64,000 nucleotides of DNA. It comes from Moniliella sp. 'wahieum'. Lineage: Eukaryota; Basidiomycota; Moniliellomycetes; Moniliellales; Moniliellaceae. The notes beneath the pieces are model-generated. The model searched no databases and was not told where the DNA came from. It was given only the letters and a program-made list of their open reading frames with translations. The stretch covers positions 149,436 through 213,435 of the forward strand of contig RSEE01000107.1 in the NCBI GenBank assembly GCA_003971905.1, written 5' to 3'. Positions 57,425 through 64,000 of the stretch are shown one piece after another; positions within the stretch are counted from its first letter, which is position 1, and each line of letters starts with the position of its first letter. The position numbers and the translations under genes were made by a program.

Positions 57425-59130
57425 CATGTCTGCATCCACGATCGAAGAGGCCAAACCCCTTTCCCTCAGCAAGTTGGAGAAGGAGGATGGATGAAAAGCA
57501 ATATGAGGGTGAGGGGAGCGGGCCCAAGTGGCGGTGTACGAATTGAGCATCCTACTCACGAAGGGGACGCGGATGAGCTGGGAGGTGAAAAGACGGAGCT
57601 GCGCCGGATGAATTGGAAAGAAGGCGCGTGGTTGCTGCCAAAGCCCAGATCGGAAGTACGTCTTCCCCTCCCCCGTTTCCCACCCTTTTTCTCGCCGTAT
57701 TCGTTCTGTTCTGTGGAGTGGGGGAGAGACTGACTAACAGGTGTACTTGTCTTGTTGGTATAGTTGGAATCCTCGGTATCCCTGCCACGTTTGGTACGTT
57801 GGGGTTTGTGCCGGGCCTGATCTCCCTGCTCTCTTGTGTGCCATCACGACGCTCTCGTCGTGGTACATTGCCAAGATTCGGATGCGGTATCCGCACATTC
57901 ATTCTGGCGACTTTGGGCAGATGATCTGGGGTCGTGTGGGGGGAGAAGTCTTTGGCTGGAGCTACTGCATCGTCTTTATCCTCATTTCTGGTTCGGCAAT
58001 CGAGTAAGTCACCTTTCCTCTCTCCACTGTTTGGCACTCTATTTCTAAGTTGGCCACATGCAAACGAACATCGATCAGATACCCTCTGACACAAAGCATT
58101 GTATTGGCAGGACCTTGACAATCGCGTTTAATGCGATCACGCTCCATGGGCTTGTACGCTAGCCTTCGCCGGTATCGTAAACCGGGTTTCTCTGTATTGT
58201 CGGCTCGATTCTGCACGATGGAGCGAGTTGCGATCCTGTCGTATGTTGGTGATTTGTGTGATCGTATCGGTGTGGGTGCAGACGATCGCGCTGCTGTCAG
58301 GGCAAGGGAGAAAGTCGGCCTGCCGGGGCGGGGAACGAGGTGGAGGCAGCGGTACGCTATCCTCTCTACAAGGCGATGAACGCCGTGTCGACGCAACTGT
58401 TTGCGTTGATGGGCACCACAGGTTTCTTCTCCATTTCGGCCGAGATGGAAAAGCCGTCGGATTTTCTCAAGTCAGTCTATGTCGGCCAAGGCTTTGTGTG
58501 CAGCACCTATGTTGTGATTGCCTGTCTGGTCTATGGGCGGGCAGGCAAGTGGCTTTCTTCCCCGTTCTCGCCACGGCAGGGCCGACCCTCAAAATTGTGT
58601 GTTATGGCATTGCCTTGTTTGGCTTGTTTGTCAGTGCCCTCTCCTCTCCCACATTGGGGCCAAGTACATCTTCGTTCGTGCGCTGCGCGGGACACGGCAT
58701 CTCAACCACGCTACCCCGGTACATTGGCTGGTCTGGTCAGGCTCCTTTTGCACCGTGCTGGTGATCGGGTTTGTATAGCATGCGCGGTGCCTGTGTTTGA
58801 TGACTTGCTCTCCCTCATTGGCGCGTTGACGGGGGGGTTCCTGGTGGTTGGCTGACAGGCCTGATGGGCTTGTACATGCTTTCGCTGAGTTTGAACATCC
58901 CAATATGGGTACGGTGGTTTCGCCCTGCGGGAAAACCTGGATCAACGCGCTTGGAACCGCGCGTTCCACGACGGATCCAAAAAGGACAAGTTAATTTTTT
59001 GCGTCAGCGTCGCGCTCGTGGGAGCAGGGTGCTTTGTGACTGGGTGCGGGACGTATGCGGCGGCGGTGGCATGGCCAAAGACTCATCTACCTCTGGCCAA
59101 CCCTTCTCGTGCAGGGACAACAGCGTTTGA
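57425..59130 (+). CDS. Amino-acid permease, AA_trans family
   Basis: Multi-span neutral amino-acid transporter of the Mtr/AVT type. It starts MSASTIEEAKPLSLSKLEKE; after a frame change it reads LRRMNWKEGA and VVAAKAQIG. The intron at 57656-57763 (GTACGT, TGACTAAC, TATAG) splits an Ile codon and joins to GILGIPATFGTLGFVPGLIS, the first span with its signature. Then come SGDFGQMIWGRVGGEVFGWS, YCIVFILISGSAIE, an intron at 58004-58110 (GTAAGT to GGCAG), TLTIAFNAITLHG, ATRVLMALMGTTGFFS-like STQLFALMGTTGFFSISAEM, KSVYVGQGFVCSTYVVIACL, LKIVCYGIALFGLFVSA, VWSGSFCTVLVIGFV and GLYMLSLSLNIPIW. The C-terminal tail PFSCRDNSV is typical of fungal members. Frame changes are needed at least five times. The substrate is unknown. 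Confidence 0.85.
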
Positions 59131-60254
59131 ACACCTCGTTCCCCTTTCGTCGTTTGGTTCGAGAAGGGCAGGGGAGCGCTTGAACTTCCTCTCTTAATTC
59201 GATCCTGTGTGTGTGAATAACAATACTCTGGCAAAAGGACCCAGCAAAGAAGACAAGACTTGGAGAGGCTGCCGCTTTGCTTCACTCCCCCGCCACTACT
59301 AATACCTGATATCGGGTTCCATCGCAGTCTCCCACAATGACAAAAGTACTGTGCAAAATAGATAGGAATATAGGGAAGCTTGGCTCCAAAGTTTGGCTCT
59401 AAAGCTTGGCTGCACCGCTCACACACGCTTCCATTGATGCACAGCAACGTCTTTGGACCGTCAGGCACTCCCCAACCACATTTTCTGTTTCTCTCTTCTC
59501 TGGGGCGCCCCCGATACTTAGTACATCTTCTCTGAGGCCTGAGGCACGATGTTTCTATATTTGCCTAGCTCATCTGTTCCACTTCTTTTTGATCCATCAT
59601 GCATCCGGCCATTTTCATGCCGAGGATCGGAATAGGTACCTACCTAGAACCACAGCCGCCCAAATCCACAACAGCAGTTTCACAGGACTCAGGTCTCAGT
59701 AGATTGAGAAGGTCCGGACGGAGTGTGCTGCACCGGGCACATTGCTCTCATTTCTTCATTGGGGTCAATAATGATTGAATGATTAGGGGGTCGCGGGCAT
59801 CATCGACATATCAGCCCGGTTACCCCCCGGCCTAAACGTAACGTGCACTACTGCAACCCCAAAAGCCTATGACGCGTACAGTATGATGCACCTTAGGGTA
59901 ACCAAGACTGGCGTCTCGCCACTAATTCTCCAGTGGTGAACTATACGCGGAACGGACGCTAAAAGGACATGAGACAGGCATACCATTGTGGCTTGGGAGG
60001 TTGACAATACAAATAGGAGCCTGATCGGGGGCCTGAGGCAGGGAGAAGAACGGGTTTGCCGAATGAAAATGGGGACGTATAGCCTTGGGCCACGGATCGT
60101 GGGTCGTGGGTCGTGGCTGTGGGTCGTGGGCTGTGGGTCGTGGGCTGTGGGTCGTGGGCTGTGGGTCGTGGGCTGTGGGTCTTGGACCCATCGGACAAAA
60201 AGGAAAAGATGTAACTGACGTTCTGCAAAACACACAACACACAAAACACCGCAC
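59131..60254. other. Intergenic
   Basis: No gene is supported. It ends in a 12-unit period-7 array (60099-60181). An AAGCTTGGCTCCAAA/AAGCTTGGCTGC duplication lies near 59375-59410. Confidence 0.5.
60099..60181. repeat. Period-7 array of alternating GTGGGTC and GTGGGCT units
   Basis: Twelve units. The first two are GTGGGTC, one unit is shortened to GTGGCT, and the rest alternate strictly GTGGGTC/GTGGGCT, giving a 14-bp higher-order period. No internal palindrome. Confidence 0.96.
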
Positions 60255-63200
60255 CTACTGGGGCCCAGATGAGGCAGAGGAGGGGAGGGGAAAGAGTGGA
60301 TCAGGTGAGACCCACGCTTTTTCTTGATACTCAAGCGTCTCAGCCGAGCCCCAAATCCACTTCCCTGCCTTCTTCTCCCCGTCGTCATGAGGATGGTGCG
60401 ACCCACCCGGAACGGCGCGCCGCTCGCACCAGCCACCGAACTCGAGGTCGAGGTCGAGGTGCCCGTCCCCTTTCCCGACTGTGACTGTGACTGGGACTGT
60501 GGGTGTGGGTGTGACTGGGACTGGGACTGATGGTACATCCTTGGTCTCGCGGGTAGGGAAAGACATGCGAGGGAAGGTTTGGTGGTGGGAGCCGGAGCGG
60601 CGCGGGACCAAATTGGGCTTGGTTGGGGTCGGGTCGGCCAAGGAGGCGATGGAAGTGAGGATGACGGATGGATGGGTCGTAGTGAGGAGGAGAGGTGGAG
60701 GAAGAAGAGGGAAGGGCGGGACCGCCATGGCGCTCCATCGATGCCCTCTTGGTCTTGGGAGCTGGGGCGGGATGAGTGTGAGCGGCATCCTTAGGAAGCA
60801 GAGGCGGAAGCGGAGGTGGGGGCGCATCCGTACTGGAACTCGTCTTTTGTGGAACAGGTTCGACGCGCGGCGGGAGAGGGACTGACGACGCTTAGTAGGC
60901 GCAGCAGGCTTCTCCTCCTCGGTAGCAGCCAGCTTGTTCTCGGCTTCGTGACGGTGCGGCTGAAGAACTTCGAAGAGCGGGAACGAAGGGCGAGGGGTGG
61001 CGGTACTGCCCGTGTGCGCGTCCGATCCCACACGGTTGTGAATGGGAGAGGGTGTGGTACGAGGGGAAGAAACAGGAGGGGCATGGAAAGACGATTGCCT
61101 TTGCCTACTGATCCTGGTGTCCGCTCAGGCGGAGGCATGGAAACCGTGCCTTGCGCTTCGACAAGTCTGCTTCCTCACGTGACGCACGCGGGATCTTGGA
61201 TGCCGGCGAGAGCGAGGACGACGGGGCGAGGGCGAGGCGAGGGCTCCCAGCGTTTCGTGTACGAATCGTGTCGCTCTCCGGCGGGGATTGGGAGGCGTGG
61301 TGGGGATTCTGCTTGGCATGGCAGCTTGCTTCTCCGTCTCAGTCCCAGCCACGGGACGGCAAGGTGATCCTCCGCCACTTGGAGAGAAGGGAGCTTTCGC
61401 CGTGGGGGTAGACGGTACCGCAGGAAGCTCCTTTGCCAGTACAGATTCAACCGTTGGAGCGTGCTGAGAGTCACCAGCCAAAGACGCAGGAGGAAGCCGC
61501 TCAGGTGCAGGCTGAATGGAAGGCGAGGCAGTAGGAGGGGTGGTGTACCCGGTGCTCGTGCGACGGAGACGATCGACTGAGCTTCCGATGCGTCAAAAGG
61601 ATCCGTTGTGGGTTTGACGGAAGAGCGGATACCTGCCGCTGTGGTAAAGCTTCCCGCGGACGAGGGAGACGAAGGAGACGAAGGTACATCCTTAGTAGCG
61701 ATGGGGGTCAAGCTAGGCTCTTGTTCAACGCCAGAGAGATCGCTTGCCTTGTGATCAGGTTCACCGATTTCCAAGGCCGGTGCAGGTTAGTTTCCACGGG
61801 CCCTTGGACTTCCAAATCAGGCGTCAAGACTGTGCGGAAGTCGGTACATGTAGGATGTGGGCGTATCCGGATGAGAGGCCACACTGTCAACGAAACCAGT
61901 TTGGGTGCTTGTCTGTTGTCCATGGGGCTCCGAGTCGGTGCTAGTTTTAGGAACGATTGGGTCAAGGTCACTCGAAGTAACGGCCGGCACCTCCGGGTCT
62001 CGATCTTTTCCTGAATATGACTCTGGCTGTCCTCCTTGGGAAGTTCGGGTGCAGACTGGGTAGGCGGCTGGGAATCCTCCTTGGGTAGTTCCGGCAGACT
62101 CAACGGGCGTCTGGATTTCGTCCTTGGGGATCTCGTGGGTCTCGTGAGTCTCGGGATCTCGGGGATCTCGGGGATCTCGCGTGTAACTGAACAGGCGATT
62201 GGGCTTCCTTCGTGGGGGGCTCTACGCTGGGCAGGGCATGAACCTCATCAGCCTCCTTATGAACATCATGTTGAGTAGGCTGAATGGGAGGGTGGGAATC
62301 CTCCTTGTGATCGGGCGTGGTCTGGATGGGAGCCTGGATATCCTTCTTGGGCTCGGCGTGGGCTGCAGTGGGGCGGTGCGAGAGCAACATGATCCGTAAG
62401 AGGAGACGACTCGTGAGTTCGAAGTGAATCCTTGTGTTCCAGGGAAGGAAGTGCCCCGTTCTTCACTCCGGGACTCGTTTGAGGAAGCGGAGGTGGAGGA
62501 AGCAATGTGCTGGTATGTGTAGGTGTGCTTGCCAGCGTGGTACACATCATCCGTTTTGTTTACCCCTTCTTGTTCTTTTCGCTGAGTGCCTCCTTGGGTA
62601 TGTGCTCCGTCTTTGGCGAAGGCTGGGAAGTCTTACTGGAAAGGGAGCTGCTGCCGGTGAGAGAACGTGCCCTGCCACCCGGAGGTACGGGCGGGGGAGG
62701 GGGCCAAGAAGGCGGGGCCTGGGTCACTGCGCCGAAGTAGCCGATCCGAAAGGCGTAGCAGGTGAGGTAGGGGTTGCCATCAAGATCTTTGTACTCTTCC
62801 TGCGCGCGTGACCAGGGGCGTGCTTCGTCTCATTCACCTCGGGTGACTTTGCCCGACTGGCGGAACGATGCTCTCCTTGTCCAGCACGTTGGGTTCCGGT
62901 TGAATGATTTGCGGTGCCGTTTTGACTTGTAGGGGCAGCGGTTCAAATTGATCGAAGGGGAAAGAGGCTTCACTGGCTTTTCCTCCACCAGGGCATCCTC
63001 CTCAGATGGGTTTTCCTCTTGCACGGGGACAGCAGCAACCTTCTCGTCAGGATTGGACACTGTGCTACCGATCCGGCCAATTTCTCTTCCGAGTCCGAGT
63101 TGGGAAACGACGGGGAAGTTCGGAGGCGGAGTGGCAGCTTTGGGTTCCTCCTCCGGAGGCAGGGGTTTTGATCGTCCACGAGGGCTCCGGGGGCATATCT

Positions 63201-63763
63201 TGAACATCGGACGTGGCCTCAGCTTGCACCTCAGGTTTCAACGCCGGTTGCTTTGAGACTTGGGCCCCTTGAATACCTCGCGGCGACTCGGGTGTTGCCG
63301 CGGGTTGGGGGAGTTGCGTTGTGGGCTGCGGTTGATGGGGCTTACTCTCTACAGCGAACGGGAGATGTTTAGGAACGACAGCAGGGATGACATGGGTGGG
63401 TTCAAACCGTTGGTGGTAAGCGTGAATTCGGTTCTGGATAGGGTCAGGGCTGGTCAGTGACGAACCTGGCACAAAGAGTGAAACGTACTCGTTGGCGGGG
63501 GGATCGCGGGTATTCTGCGTCTGTAACGGGAGCGGCAGGAGCGTGGTTGACAGGCTCTTGCTCGTCCTGGTGCTTTGTTCCTGGGTTGATCGGTCTCGGG
63601 GCAAGCTTAAGGAAAGCACTGCGCTTGGGGGCTTGCCTTCTGCTCATGTCGGCTTCTTGGGGGCCGGGGGCAAGCGGGAGGTGCGCCAGAGCATAGCCCA
63701 CAGCCAGGGTGGAGACGCCGGCAACGAGGGTGAAGGCGAGCAGCGGCTTGTCCTGGCCAGCAT
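60255..63763 (-). CDS. Large low-complexity Pro/Ser/Glu-rich protein with N-terminal membrane span
   Basis: I do not recognise the product, and the model is approximate. Near the N-terminus QDKPLLAFTLVAGVSTLAVG-YALAHLPL is a clear hydrophobic span; the ATG at 63763 is one base out of frame with it (an upstream start at 63934 is possible). Next come ADMSRRQAPKRSAFLKLAPR and a probable intron near 63488-63433 (GTACGTTT donor, CACTGACC branch, ATCCAG acceptor) before RIHAYHQRFEPTHVIPAVVP. The middle is repetitive: PELPKEDSQPPTQSA/PELPKEDSQSHIQEK, DPRDPRD/SRD runs. The C-terminal part is basic (KRRQSLSRRASNLFHKRR). Many frame changes. The 60255-60790 part may belong to a separate feature. It may be a membrane-anchored cytoplasmic protein; no function is inferred. 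Confidence 0.4.
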
Positions 63764-64000
63764 TGTGGGCAAGGACGGGAGGGGGGGGGTGGATGGAGGG
63801 ACGGAGGGCGGGTGAAGGGCAGGGCGGGGTGGGTGCAGGTGTCCACGTGCGGAGGGTGACGGAGAGGAGGGGCCTGGGGCCAGCTGGGCGCTGTGCTCAG
63901 CGTTGGTCAGCGCACCCGACCGGCGGCAAGGCATGGCCAGGTAGCACCCCCCACGCGGTGCTTCCGGCGCATAGGCTAGCCTGCATGCACATTGGACTCC
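63764..64000. other. Window edge, GC-rich
   Basis: Upstream of the low-complexity gene; possible N-terminal coding sequence on the minus strand. Nothing else is seen. Confidence 0.3.

Overview
This 64 kb window is nuclear DNA of a filamentous or yeast-like fungus, most likely a basidiomycete. Genes lie on both strands and carry short spliceosomal introns (about 50-250 nt) with CTAAC/CTGAC-type branch points. The gene set is eukaryotic housekeeping (RPS18, BRX1, pyruvate kinase, MAP2, APC2, SEM1, VPS55, TRM2) plus typical fungal genes: a White Collar-1 type LOV photoreceptor without a zinc finger, a HAL-type kinase, an intracellular GH5 beta-1,3-glucanase, xylitol dehydrogenase and a fungal-specific transcription factor. 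I cannot place it more precisely from sequence alone.

Layout: 0-1.5 kb, 3' part of a fungal transcription factor (+); 2.4-4.0, GH5 glucanase (+); 5.2-6.8, M20 dipeptidase (+); 7.4-8.4, BRX1 (-); 9.7-10.1, SEM1/DSS1 (-); 10.9-11.25, lipase-like relic; 11.9-14.4, low-complexity C2H2 protein (-); 16.1-16.8, VPS55 (-); 17.4-18.1, AhpC/TSA-like protein (+); 19.5-20.1, repeat element copy A; 22.3-25.6, WC-1 (+); 25.6-29.4, repeat-rich gene desert; 29.5-32.0, HAL kinase (+); 32.5-34.1, pyruvate kinase (-); 35.0-35.6, repeat copy B (inverted); 37.3-39.4, APC2 (+); 39.4-41.7, metallopeptidase with jacalin-like tail (-); 42.0-43.5, unidentified spliced gene (+); 44.7-46.0, xylitol dehydrogenase (+); 46.4-48.2, TRM2 (-); 48.9-50.5, alpha/beta hydrolase (-); 51.4-52.7, MAP2 (-); 53.0-54.3, UBX protein (+); tRNA-Thr (-); 54.8-55.4, RPS18 (+); 57.4-59.1, amino-acid permease (+); 60.3-63.8, low-complexity proline/serine-rich protein (-).

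Two features run through the whole window. First, most genes read through only if single-base frame changes are allowed, often at homopolymers, while RPS18 and the alpha/beta hydrolase are perfectly intact. This looks like uncorrected indels in a long-read assembly, not mass pseudogenisation. Second, the noncoding DNA carries many short tandem arrays with a period of exactly 7 bp and many unrelated unit sequences. Most units are a 6-bp palindrome of the form A-NNNN-T plus one spacer base. This period-7 palindromic repeat family is the most unusual thing here. A related set of odd-length palindromes (CTCAG-S-CTGAG) is scattered in the same intergenic spaces.

The genes do not form an obvious cluster; this is ordinary fungal gene order. 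Several convergent pairs (kinase/pyruvate kinase, APC2/metallopeptidase, XDH/TRM2) and one tight divergent pair (MAP2/UBX) are present.
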